DNA from: Parastagonospora avenae f. sp. tritici 18332-5 | Lineage: Eukaryota; Ascomycota; Dothideomycetes; Pleosporales; Phaeosphaeriaceae | NCBI GenBank assembly: GCA_022559985.1 | Contig: JAFJTR010000034.1 | Coordinates: forward strand, 186,001-250,000 | Reading direction: 5' to 3' | DNA length: 64,000 nt | Shown: positions 1 to 10,397 of the stretch, in pieces | Layout: each line of letters begins with the position of its first letter | Position numbering within the stretch: position 1 is the stretch's first letter | The notes under the pieces: generated by a model | Told to the model about the DNA's origin: nothing | The model's input: the letters and a program-made list of their open reading frames with translations, nothing else | Database searches by the model: none | Program-made: the position numbers and the translations under genes

Positions 1-779
1 GCCGGTTCCGCAATCTTCTCCAGAACTTTCTGATACGTACCTGCAACAAATAGATTTTCCCCATCGATACACTCCTCAAGCCAGAAGAACTTGAGACTCT
101 GGGTTTGTATGGGTGAGCCGACGAAAGCGCCCCACATTTCTGCCATCTGGAGGATCGTTTCTTGCTTCGCTTCATCCTCCGGAAACATTTCTTTCACTTC
201 CTCCTCGAAGAAATTGAACAGACTCTTTTCAGCCGGTATCGTTGCGCTCTCCGCGTTCGAGTATTTCATCGCCTGCTCGATAATTTCCCACACGACTTCT
301 TCATTTTTTGCCGTCTCTTTCTCTTCCATTTGTTTTCCAATACTATCAAAGACAGCTTGCCGTCCATCCCAATTTATCGTAATCGTGCCAGTCTGTCGCG
401 CGAGATCGAGTATGGGATTATGATCAGTGCCGTGTATCCAGTTCGGGCCAAGATCGACCGTATGTCCAAGGGCATTACTTTGGCACAATCTTCCGCCAAC
501 GCGATTGCGCCCTTCAAAAATAGTGACTTTGGCGCCATGCTGGAGTAATATGTCCGCACATCGCATGCCAGCGACACCGGCGCCGACGATGCAGACGTGC
601 GGTATCCTTCCCGCTGCTCTTCGGATCGTTGAAGAATCTGTGTCGTCCATATAGCCTGCTTGGTGAGGAGCGCTGGAGAGGTCGCGGTCGATGCGAGATG
701 TTTTTGAATGGTTCGCGTCTGGTTTGCTCTTGGATGTGTGAGTGCCGGGTTCGCAGTTGAGATGACCGATATTGCCCAT
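1..779 (-). CDS. Flavin-containing amine oxidase, 3' end cut by window edge
   Basis: Open on the minus strand from an ATG at 779 to the window edge, about 259 codons without an intron. After a polar N-terminal stretch of about 60 residues comes an FAD-binding Rossmann motif (VCIVGAGVAG), an acidic strand end (VTIFEGRNRVGGRL) and then DLGPNWIHG, the typical start of the amine oxidase family (monoamine/polyamine oxidases, LSD1-like; PF01593). Known for the family: FAD-dependent oxidation of an amine to an imine with release of peroxide. The substrate-binding and C-terminal FAD halves lie outside the window, so polyamine oxidase versus another amine oxidase cannot be decided. An internal ATG at 650 is an alternative start; it would drop the polar leader but keep the Rossmann motif. 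No signal peptide is evident. Confidence 0.85.
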   Translation of the reverse strand, partial: MGNIGHLNCEPGTHTSKSKPDANHSKTSRIDRDLSSAPHQAGYMDDTDSSTIRRAAGRIPHVCIVGAGVAGMRCADILLQHGAKVTIFEGRNRVGGRLCQSNALGHTVDLGPNWIHGTDHNPILDLARQTGTITINWDGRQAVFDSIGKQMEEKETAKNEEVVWEIIEQAMKYSNAESATIPAEKSLFNFFEEEVKEMFPEDEAKQETILQMAEMWGAFVGSPIQTQSLKFFWLEECIDGENLFVAGTYQKVLEKIAEP

Positions 780-1447
780 GACAATGATGAAAGATCCGAA
801 GTCGAGAACTGGTGATGATGGTGAGGCTGAACACGACAGGCAGGGCTCGAAAATTGAGGCTGGTCGACGATGAAGACGGTGATGAAATCGCGCAAAGATG
901 ATAGCTAGATCAAGCCCGAGAGTAAATGGCCCAGTCCCAACATGCAAAGCATCTGAAAAGACTTATGCAGGTCGATAGACCGCAAAAGAGGAATGAAATC
1001 ATGCTCGCCGCTTGATTCCGACAAGGCTGATATAGTGTACCGATGATGGGATTGAGACTACACACCTAATATCCCTCAATGCGGGGCAATGCTGACCTGT
1101 CCCACCGGTCGGCGGATCGGCTCGTATGATGACGAACGCGTAATTGTAATCGTGTATGATTGCTGCGACTGCGTTGCATCAAGATGCACGTGGTGCCTCT
1201 ATGATAAGAAGTGAGGCGTGGTATCCTGGGATGGTTTAGTAAATCGACGCTAAGCAAGATCGGTGCCACGAGGCTAACACATGACCATGATTGGACGAAT
1301 AGCGCCTCGGGAATGAGGTGTTTGGGATATCAAATTGTAGGTTCTGAACTACATGATTACATTGTCGAATTCTTGGTCCGACTACGCCGTGGTATCATGT
1401 TTGCATCATCGTCGCCTCATACCCTCCGGGGTGCTCACGTGAGCCAC
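780..1447. other. Intergenic, no gene seen
   Basis: About 670 bases between the start of the amine oxidase and the 3' end of the next minus-strand gene. Short open frames here lack composition, start context or neighbours that would support them. It should hold the amine oxidase promoter. Confidence 0.6.
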
Positions 1448-2567
1448 TTATTTGTCCTTGCTGCCGATGTGGAGTTTGTTCTTGAGCTTATCCTTAAGCT
1501 GTGACATCTTCTTCTCGCTCTTCTCGTCACCTGCTTTAGGTGAGGCAGGTTCAGACGGCTTGCTGGACTCGGATGCGCGGCCGGAGCTCTCAGCGGGATG
1601 GCCTGCGATACTGTAAGCGCTACTATGCCTACGTCTTACATGGTCTTTACATACTCTCAACCTTGCCGACGTCAGTCTTGTGGGGTTCGGTAGAGCGCGT
1701 AGTCTTGTCGTTCATCTTGGAGTGGGGATCATTGGCCTCGCTCTCGGGCACGGTGTGCTCATCCTTGGACGAAATACCCTTGTTGAGTATTTCCTCAATA
1801 GGGCCACCCACAGACGGCTGCACGTGAGCACTATCAGAGTGCGACATCTCCACACCAGGCTGCTTCTTGGGTGCATCGCTGTCCTTGGCCGCAATGACAC
1901 TGTCACTATGCTCAGTGAGTTTGTTGGAAGTAGTCGAAGATAGATCGGGGGTAGCGACTTTATAGTCGGGAGCATCAGGTCCAGCTCCAGGAGCGCCCGA
2001 AGGCTTCACCTCGTCGATGTCGGTCGGCTTCCAGACCTTGTCGGAGACGCCTGCCTTGTCCGCGATGCCTGTCGAAGCGGTTGTATTTCCCTGTCCACTG
2101 CTGGAGGTTGCCACATCTGGGTTCAGAGGGACTATGGGGATGGATGTGTGGCCAGTAGTACCGGTCTTTGTCCTTGTGGATGAGTCGCCGGTGGTGGACT
2201 GACCCATGGTAGGGTTGAGCTTGAGGAACTCATCGTCTTTGTTTGAAGGATCGCTGGACGTTACTGGAGGTCTAATTAGTAAGATCCAAATGTAAGGCGG
2301 AGAACACATACAGGCTGCTGTGTTGGTGCTTGAGGCCGTGTTCACGGGGTTTTCTGCACATCATAATCAGCAAAACTTCGATTGTCGCATTCGCCAGATC
2401 CGCGTACCTGAGTTACCCTGATCAAATGGTTCGCTGACAGTGCCTTTTCCCTGCTCGCCCGAAAGAGGCTCCTTACCGCCAGTCTCGTTCTCCTTGGCGG
2501 GTTGGCCATAGATGAGGCTTGAGACAGTCGACGTAACGGTGGAGGCAGCGTTGGTGATGGTCTCCAT
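1448..2567 (-). CDS. Disordered Ser/Thr/Lys-rich protein, unknown function
   Basis: Four exons (2567-2408, 2353-2312, 2263-1655, 1602-1448) join in frame into 321 residues. The introns have normal signals; intron 2 has a TTACTAAT branch site. The N-terminus METITNAASTVTSTVSSL predicts a short amphipathic helix. The middle is rich in Ser, Thr, Asp, Pro and Gly with no hydrophobic core, and the C-terminus is basic (KDKLKNKLHIGSKDK). There is no signal peptide or membrane span. I recognise no catalytic domain. Hydrophilic fungal proteins of this style are usually annotated as hypothetical. A stress-related or membrane-surface role would be a guess from composition only. The gene model itself is well supported because all four phases agree. 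Confidence 0.72.
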
Positions 2568-3275
2568 ATTGAAGTAGTTGAATTGTTGCTAGCAGATGTA
2601 GTTCTTGCAATTGAGTGCCAAGTGGAGGTAGTAGTAGAGTTGCTAGTCGCAGTGGGCGCGCGCGCGAATTGACGAAATTATGGGAGCTCGCAGCGATGAC
2701 GTCGGTCCTTGTTCCGACAACAAGCTACGTTCTCCCTAGCGGACACAGCGCGCTACCGCCCGCGGCCCAATATACAGTAAAGCGTCACAGCGGGGCGCAG
2801 TCACCCCGTGTAGCCCAAAAAACAAGCTCATAACCCTATCGACACCTTTCGTAGCAGGGTCCGATGCTTGCTCGCGGCGCAACGTTCTATTCGCGGTTAA
2901 TCTGTACTTCGACGTCGCAAATTGCCTGCCATGATGGATCCTAGCCATCTGGTGAACGCGAGTGGCAAGACGTGTTCCAGAACCGGGTATTTGGGATACT
3001 CGTGTGATCTGTAAATAACAATGACGTAGCTGGCACGTGCGGGCAACGCGCGAACGGTTTTAGATGAGGAACAAGCTAAGCCCAGTTAACCTACGCTAAA
3101 AACAAAACACCAAATCTGACGGCGTATGCATCGAAGCACCACAGCAAACCTCGCGAGGCTCTGAGATGGCGATTCCTGCTAATAACCAGCCAGCGATTTT
3201 GAGCAACAATCCAGACTCGTCGACCAAAGAGAGTGCCCTTAAAGTTGCTCTACCAACGCGTTCCACAAATTAAGG
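2568..3275. other. Intergenic, promoter side of the disordered-protein gene
   Basis: About 700 bases with no convincing gene. The first 250 bases are GC-rich, with a short GCGCGCGCG run near 2657, and should contain the promoter of the minus-strand gene starting at 2567. Nothing else recognisable is seen. Confidence 0.55.
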
Positions 3276-4983
3276 TCACGGTAAACAGTCGGATCTGATC
3301 CAATAGTCGCGTCTTGCTGCTTTCCAACCTTCATCCGGTTCCTCGAACGTGTCTTCGCTAATATCCGCCGCGTAAAGTACATCCCAATTTCCTTGGTGCT
3401 CGCGCAAAATCGTGGCTGGATCCCAGGACTCTACAAGACAGTCAGCATCGAAGCGCGCGGGGCTATCGCCCTCCACGATCTCTTTGATGATTTCCGCAAA
3501 GTCTACGGTCACACAACGATTTCTCTCGTCGAAGGCTTCCCCGGTTCGTTTCAGATATTCGATATTGCCGATTTGCCACTTGGCCACCTGAATCAAGGTA
3601 TTGCTGACATTCTCACTAGCGCGCGGAGAAGGGTCATGCCAGGACTAGAGAGTACGATCCATGCGGCCCGGTGCGACCAGTCATTTTTCTAGCTTCTGCT
3701 ATCCAGTTCCTGACGTCACGTAGCGACTCAATAACAGACCAGTCATAGCTGTTGAGATAAAGGATTGTCCTGTAGACGTCGAGTCTCTGCTCCACCTCGA
3801 GAGCTGGATTTTCCTGCAAGAAAGGAATGAGTCCACGAATATGCGTGTACGGGTGGTTTATTGCTGGTGGTCTTCCTCGATGATGACCCTTCGTATCTAC
3901 TATCTGGATGCGCTTACTAGGCGAAAGTTGTTGAAGAAATCGAATAGCGACTGTTGTCGCCGAGTAGTAACGACGGCGAAAGTGGCCTGGGACTGTCTCA
4001 TCTGAAGGTGAGCCTTGTGGCCGACCGGACATTATTTTTCCAGCTCAGTCAGCTCTTGTTTTGTAGGGATCGACCAGAAGTTGGACTTCCAATCAAGGAT
4101 TTTTCACTGAGTACTTTCAGTGTACAAATGCAAGCCTTTACCTTGGTCCATAAAATCATCGAATGCTGGGTCGCCGAATCTGAGATATTCCCTGTCTTCT
4201 TCCAGGTCCACTTTCGTCTTCCAGGGATGGCGCAGTTGCCATCTTTCCCAATGAGATTGAGTGTAGCCGATGGAACTACAATTTCGAGGGCTCGAAATTA
4301 GTGAATGTTCTCCTGGCTTCCTACAATGAAAAGAATGGTGACTTGCCTCTGCGTGTCAAACTCTGGTTGTGTCCGAAGAACCTCCACAAGATTTTCAAGG
4401 ATTTCTTCTTCCTGGGCAGCATCGACGTGACGTTCGTACAGGTACAGGTCCAGATTGCCGGAGCTAATGCATTCCGTGCCATACTTTTGTATTGCCTCTT
4501 CGAGGCCTGTTACGACTTTGCTGGTCGGCCATCGCTCACTAAGTGGCTGCAGAACATCTGACGTGACGAGCGAATGCGTGAATTTGAGCATCGCCTTGAG
4601 TGCCAATTTCTTTTTCCAACGAAAATGTTCGAGCATTGCAGCATCGGAAGGAATATCCACCCCTCCTGGCATGCTAAGCTGGGTCTGGAACGTAATCGCG
4701 TTTACGCGAAGTACAAGCCCATCCAGCTCTTTCGATATACGCTTGCAGGTGAACGTGAGCGCATTGTCAATAAGTCTACCATCGTGCAGGCGGAGCTTTC
4801 CAGTGGAAGAATTGTAGAGATAGCCTATCAAAGATCGTGTCGTCAGCACAGGCCACCATTAACTTTGGGGTTGGCAAGCTAACCATGCTCTTCGGAGACG
4901 TAGTAAGTATAGATCTTGTCGCGAAGCTCTCGTGGTAGGCGAAAGAAGAGAGACTTGTGCTGGTCCATGGTGTGACTAGACAT
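3276..4983 (-). pseudogene. Decayed 2EXR-family gene
   Basis: The 5' part is good coding: ATG at 4983, then the LPRELRDKIYTYYV opening typical of the 2EXR (F-box-like) family. A normal intron lies at 4825-4883 and a GC-AG intron fits at 4276-4346. Coding continues to DPAFDDFMDQ near 4142. Reading on in the same frame meets TGA (4106-4104), then a family-like stretch (DWKSNFWSIPTKQELTELE), then TAA (4034-4032). The conserved C-terminal half (YYSATTVAIRFL, then RGLIPFLQENP) lies in another frame starting at 4032. A one-base shift near 3640 separates it from the last segment (QVAKWQ to EGWKAARRD), which ends at 3276. Taken together this is one gene of about 550 codons broken by two stops and two frame changes. 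If an intron 4055-4141 is used instead, a 244-residue truncated product ending at 4032 is possible. Function of the family is unknown. Confidence 0.75.
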
Positions 4984-5736
4984 TATTGCCGTTGTAGGAA
5001 GTTGGAATGATTGATTTCTGGTGTAAGGAGGCTCTCACAGACGATGGGAGCATTTACATATGTCCCAACTCTACCGTCGTTACCATGGAACTGATCGGTT
5101 CCATGGTTGACGATATATCGGCTCCCCATGGGCATTCTTTTCGAAGACTCATGAACTTAGAGTATGTCGAACATAAGTAAGACCCATGGTAGAATATACA
5201 GTATCGGATGTTTTGAAAGCGAAAAATGATGCGCAGTGTGTTTAGAAGGCCGACGTGGTGACCCTTGAAGGCCGGCGGTCCGTTATTGAAGCTAACCGGA
5301 CTCGTGCCCAAGCGCAACATCAGTACCAGTGCGGGTCCAAATAGCTGGCGCAACAAGTGATGATAAAAGAACTGAGTGATATGTGCAAGATGTCGAGGAT
5401 TATTCGGGTAATATTATGTATCATATTCAAAGATTAAATCTAAGACTTTCAAAGAGACACAGTCGCATATGATCGGTACGAATAGAAAGGGTGGTGCTCA
5501 GAAAATGAACAGGACTTGAATGTGATACAGCACTTCAACACTACCCACTAGAGGCAGAAGAGTGTGTGTAGCAAGGCTAGATTTGGATATAGGGTAGTCA
5601 CTACAAGCATGCTTCAGTTTCGAGACATATTTTCAACGTAACGCCCTAGACGCAAAGGAGTGTGTATCCTAGAGCCTACTTGAGGTTGTCGTTACGTACA
5701 CTTGCCCTGCTTCTCATATGTAGTACGTATGCCGTT
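4984..5736. other. Intergenic, no gene seen
   Basis: About 750 bases. A 100-codon minus-strand open frame (5054-5356) has mixed composition and no recognisable motif, so I do not support it as a gene. Nothing else is evident. Confidence 0.5.
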
Positions 5737-6018
5737 TTACTTCTCGCCTTTGTCTCTCTGCTCGCTTTCTTTGACTTCCTTTACTTCCTTTGACTTTAAG
5801 GCTGCTTTTGATTCTTTCGGTGTCGAGGCTCCTTTTACTTCCCTCGGCTTTAGGGCTTCTTCTTTACCAATCGCATCGTCTTCATCGTCTTCGGGAATTG
5901 GGCCGCTAGGCTCTGGAAGGTCGCGCAGCTGCTCCCAATTTGGTAGCGGTGGAGAAACAAATGCATTTACGATAGTAGTTGGCTTGAGGTTCAGGTTATC
6001 GTTCGATTGGGTTGGCAT
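5737..6018 (-). CDS. Small Lys/Glu-rich protein, unknown
   Basis: A 93-residue open frame with ATG at 6018. The first half has ordinary coding composition (LKPTTIVNAFVSPPLPNWEQL), then an acidic DEDD patch. The last 40 residues are dominated by repeated KE-V/S-K units (KESK, KSKEVKEVKESEQ) and should be helical and highly charged. No signal peptide, membrane segment or known domain is visible. It is plausible as an expressed small disordered protein, but the repetitive tail could also keep a frame open by chance. It is convergent with nothing, and separated by about 490 bases from the peptidase gene. Confidence 0.45.
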   Translation of the reverse strand: MPTQSNDNLNLKPTTIVNAFVSPPLPNWEQLRDLPEPSGPIPEDDEDDAIGKEEALKPREVKGASTPKESKAALKSKEVKEVKESEQRDKGEK

Positions 6019-6507
6019 TCTGTGATATTGTCTATTGCGCGAATTCTGGTAGTGGGTGGACGGAGGAATAGTGGGCGGCTGCCTGATCTTATAACGTTAA
6101 CTTATTTGTTCTCGGCTTACTAAGCCTGACCAAAATCGCCCCTGGGGCTTATGAGCAACGTGATGTTTGTTACAGCAGACCGAAAGATATTCTAAGAGCA
6201 GGGGCGCACTTATTTTAGCTTTCACGCCGGTCGTGCCCCTGCTCCTAAATTACGAAGTCGCGCTAAATCTCCTACCTGTACCATGCAGTTTCCGGCCCTA
6301 TTTCACATATTGCGATCATTGACTGCGAAGTTAGGACGAGGAAAATACGTGCGTTAAATGTTTAAGTGTAGAGTCATTTCAGGGTAGGAAATTGAAACGT
6401 TGTCACAGGAGGTAAAACTATTCATCGATTCATTTTATGAAGAACTTGCTGAGCACCATGCTGGAGATTCCAGTAGAAGTTGCTTTCGTGATCAACATCA
6501 TTCTCAA
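6019..6507. other. Intergenic, no gene seen
   Basis: About 490 bases between the 5' end of the small charged protein gene and the 3' end of the metallopeptidase gene. No feature is supported. Confidence 0.5.
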
Positions 6508-7604
6508 TTACAACGTATCTGGCGGACGTTCGGCTTTCCTTGCGAGAACTGCTGCGCCATTCGTCCACTTATAACGATTCAGGTACCAAGCTGCACCAAC
6601 ATTTAGCATTTCCTCTGGAATAGTGAGGTGAGAGAGCGATGCATACCAGATGCTAAGAAAGCAAAGGAGTCAGCGTTGTGTTTGCGGTTGTTTGGTGTGG
6701 GGGAATTGCCGCCTGTAGCGCCGGGTGCATGACCAGCGATATTCTGGTATCCGTACAACTCTCCGATGTTGCCATCTGGAAGCGCCGCCGGACCTATTGT
6801 ACTTGTCAACTCTCCATACTGAGATGTAACTGAATGCAAAGTCCTACATTGCAGCATATTCGCGACGTGCATCAACTCGTGTATGATCATGTAGCTCAGA
6901 TATCTTCCCAATGTATCGATTCCCTGTGGAACCTTCCTCAAGTCTCCCGATGTTCTCCAGTCGCTGATCTCTCCTTTGATACCCTGGGTCGATGGAATTG
7001 CTCCTCCTTCCCAGTTCGAGCAGAGAACTACGGCAGTGCTACCAGGCTCTGATCCATCTTTGAACCCGAAAGGATAAGCGAAGGCACGAAGATTATCCTT
7101 GCAAGGTCCAGTAGCGCCAGGGGCGGGAGCTTTTGCACGAATTTGCGCTTGCCTGCCCTCACCGGTGTCGAAATACACCCCTTTAAAGCCATCGGACGGG
7201 ACACTGAGATGATCATCGGAGCAGAATATCAAGACACCACGATCAGGCGGCTGCCTTTGTCCCGTAGTATCTATAGCACCCTGGAACTGCCCTACATGCC
7301 GAAGTCAAAAACTGTCCTAGATCAAGGCTGGGAATTTGGGGAACTTACCATGTGCGAGATCCAGAGTCGCTTGGTCGTGCTCATTTGGCGCTCCGAGAAG
7401 GTCTTGTAGAAGTGTCGCGTCGGCTTGTATGAATTGTGCATTTTGTGCTCGCTTTGAAGCGTAATCTAGGACGGTGAACACGACGCCCATAGTGTTGCTC
7501 ACTCGAGTTGCTGTGTCGCCAGTGCAACTGGAATGCAGGGCCCATGCCGAAACATGGACTGCCCGGAAACTTATGAAGAGAAGACATAATAGTTCAGACC
7601 GCAT
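6508..7604 (-). CDS. Secreted HExxH metallopeptidase (M35/deuterolysin-like)
   Basis: Exons 7604-7349, 7291-6647 and 6590-6508 give 327 residues. Residues 1-20 (MRSELLCLLFISFRAVHVSA) form a signal peptide. The zinc site HELMH lies at about residues 223-227 in the context YMIIHELMHVANM. It is followed by ELYGYQNIAGHA and NADSFAFLASAWYLNRY, the arrangement of HExxH plus a downstream Tyr/Ala-rich helix with an Asp seen in fungal M35-type peptidases. Four or more Cys residues could pair in the secretory pathway. Known for the family: extracellular protein degradation, often at acidic to neutral pH. For the second intron the distal acceptor (6591) was chosen. The proximal AG would leave a 32-nt intron, and both acceptors keep the frame. 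The exact peptidase family is uncertain because the canonical aspzincin GTxDxxYG is not obvious. Confidence 0.8.
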
Positions 7605-8536
7605 AATGATAGAAGATTAAGGATAGAATGAATGCCCAAGAACTAAAGGATGTGCAGAGTAGGGAGTTGTAGAGCAACTGCCATGAAAAATGTAATTTCG
7701 AGCTAAGAAGGGCAGAGAGATGCTTCTATATTTGACCGCTGCTGTGTGCCAAATTCATTCGTAGACATCCTTGAGAAGTTCGCGAAAAAATGGCCCCAAG
7801 GCTAGTCCGCACGGCTGAGAAACCAGGAAGCAATTCTAACCCAGATCTTGTCCTAAAATAGTTGAGACCTGAAGGTAAGATTATGGGGGCAGAACGTTTG
7901 ATAATCTCCCATTCAGGTATCATCTCTTGCGTAAGGGGCATTCCTGGGTCCGTATGTGCAGCGCAATACGAACCCCTCGTTGCTGCGCTCAGCTACCCGT
8001 TGTAACGACACTAGCGGCCAAAGATCTAGTGAGTTGAGCGGCCCCATCGCTACGTTATCTTACAGGCCCCAAGCCTATTTCAATCGCAACATAGAATTAT
8101 CTAGGACCCATTCGTATCAGCAGCTGAATACGGACCCCTCGTGGCCGAACTAAGCTACCGTAATGACGTTAGGGGCCAAAGACCCAGTGAGTTGAACGGC
8201 CCCATGGTGACGTTACCTCACCGCCCCCCAACCTATTTTGATCGCATAGTAAATTATTCAGGACCCAAATCTACTTCTAGCAATTTTGGAAACCGGACTA
8301 TCATCGTTCCCGACGTTCCACGTTTTGTCGAGCTTAGATACTAAAAGCAACAATTGAGATAAAGTCGGTGAGGGCCGCACAAATTTAATAGACGAGAAGC
8401 GTTTTAAATTTCATCCAGGTATGTAACCGTATTTACAAGCAGAGGAAGTCTGGAGACCACAAATAAACTCATTCATTCCCAGAAATATACCGAACTGTCA
8501 TCGCACGGAAATCACGTTGCCGACTCTGTTTCCATC
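7605..8536. other. Intergenic with a tandem duplication
   Basis: About 930 bases between two divergent genes for secretory-pathway proteins, so promoters of both are expected here. The only structure seen is the 162-base tandem repeat listed separately. Confidence 0.55.
7945..8270. repeat. Two-copy tandem repeat, period about 162 bases
   Basis: Copy 1 begins near 7945 and copy 2 near 8107. Matching anchors are ATACGAACCCCTCGT at 7966 and ATACGGACCCCTCGT at 8128, GGCCAAAGA then AGTGAGTTGA, CGGCCCCAT, and CCTATTT near the end. The copies have diverged by many substitutions and small indels, so the duplication is not recent. A third partial start (GGACCCAAATC) follows at about 8261. Confidence 0.75.
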
Positions 8537-10083
8537 ATGTGGAATTTCAAGGCCATATACATACTTGCTTTCCTTGCTTCAAACATCTCCTTCGCCAAAG
8601 GAGCAGAATGTGACCTGAGCCAGCCCCGCAAATTTGGAGACCCCTCGGGTGCAGACATCGCCAGTTTTCTTTCCGGTGCCCTGAACAATCCTAACGGCAT
8701 CATCTGTGCTGGTGGGTTCCCACCACTAAACAACAACATTGCTACCTATAATGCACACTTGATGATTTTCAATGTTACACGGGAAGACGCCACCAAGCCC
8801 ATCGAGAATTGCAACGAAGCTTTCTCTAACATCATCGAACAATGCATTCAGAACGGCAACTATTGGGGCGGAGTTTGGTCGCTCAATGGTTTCACGTACA
8901 CCATTGCCGACATAGTATTTCCAGAGAATGGCATGCGAAGCCCGGAAAACCCTGGGTCCCTTACCACTCCACAACCTTTAACGTCGACTGTGCTCACAGA
9001 GACTGATTCAGCTGGAAATCCGGTGACTTTGACTGTGAGATTACCGCAGACAGCAACATTTAAATCGTCTTCTGACTGAACAATGCAGTTTATTGCCTCT
9101 ACTGTTCCCAAATATACGGACTTAACAACAACAACGACGGCTTCGACAACCACGACAGATTCAAGTGGCGCCGCCATTGTCATTCCTCTAATCATCGGGG
9201 TTGGGGGAGTGATTTGGGGTAAGATTGGGTGAAACAATGGCTTCGAGCGAAACTGACTGTGAGCGCAGTGCCTTTCGGCGGTGTTCCTCTGCCACCAGGA
9301 GCGACACCTCCTTCACTCCCACCTGGAAGCGACGGTAAATCCAACCAGCCGAGTGGAACCCCTGATGCAACTACGACTGGCAGTCCAACTTCAACATCGC
9401 CATCTTCGTCTTCGTCTTCATCAGTCGCTCCTGTGCCCGCAGTGACCCTCATTGGAGACCCTCCACTACCTGAGTTCCAGCAGATCATAGGCATCGAACC
9501 TTCCGGCTCTCCCCCAGACGACCCTGTAGATGCCACTACCTCGTTCCCTCCAGCTGCCACACCACCACCGTCGAATTCGCCCCCTCCCGCTACCACACCG
9601 CCACCGTCGAATACCCCTCAGACCCCTATTGATCCTCACGTCGGAATGCCAGAGTGCTTCCCAAGCCACGGGGCTAACGACGCGGATCGAGTTATCTCTA
9701 TAGCGATGACCGATGAGCGAATCAGCATATACTGTGCCGGAACTGATCCAAATTGGCAGCAAGTGACTAGCTATGGTGGCTCAGAAGGAAATGGCGCTCC
9801 TGCAAATAATAATTACTACGGCCCAACGTTCACCTTGGACGCGAACGCCCCGGAACTTTGCAAGCTGTTGTATACGGATGAAGGGAAGTCGCAGCCAGAT
9901 GTTCAGAATGCATGTACCAGCCCTTTCAAAGCAATTAGGGAGGCATGTCCGTTCAATGGTGGACAGGTGAAAGCGGATTGTGGAGCGTGGACGCTACAAA
10001 GTTGTCCATTGGGTGGGAGGTGTCAGGTTGGAGAGCCGGGCAAGCACTGTAAGACAAATTCAGGGAACACGAAGTGTTTGTGA
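8537..10083 (+). CDS. Membrane-anchored protein with two related Cys-rich modules
   Basis: Exons 8537-9034, 9089-9218 and 9269-10083 give 480 residues. The order is: signal peptide (to about 22); first module with Cys and CNEAFSNIIEQC...NGNYWGG; Thr-rich linker; one membrane span (AAIVIPLIIGVGGVIW); Pro/Ser-rich spacer of about 110 residues with PPPS repeats; and a second module with CTSPFKAIREACPFNGG...CGAW. The two modules share the pattern C-x3-F-x2-I-x2-C-x2-NG and appear to be copies of a domain also found at the end of fungal GH18 chitinases and secreted proteins. Intron 1 is 54 nt, a multiple of three, with good GTGAGA/CTGAC/GCAG signals. It contains an in-frame TGA (9077-9079), so retention would give a 180-residue soluble form. 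Function is unknown; a surface protein is the likely location. Confidence 0.72.
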
Positions 10084-10397
10084 TTGATGTAATATTCGCA
10101 CACGAGCCATTTGTAAGAGATCCTTTCCATGACGCTGCCCAGAGTTTGTCATCAAAGAGGACCGGAACGTGTAGCTTGCCGTATCCATTAAGGAACAGAA
10201 AAGAAGAATAGAATAGCTGGTTAACAATACTCTGCAGCTATTATGAATAAAGCTCTCGTCGTTGTGAGAGCTAGTCTGCTGTTTACTCTGCAATCGCCTC
10301 TATCTAGTCCTTTGATAGAGACAGCTAAGCGCTTTGTAGTGTCGTACTAGCAATACGCTCCATGTCGATGCAAGTGAACGAATCTGCAATAACGCCG
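10084..10397. other. Intergenic, convergent 3' ends
   Basis: Short region between converging gene ends. No terminator or other site can be supported. Confidence 0.5.

Noticed and set aside
9077..9079. TGA as a nonsense mutation in the duplicated-module gene
   Set aside because: A well-formed 54-nt intron (9035-9088) removes it in phase, so the gene is probably intact.
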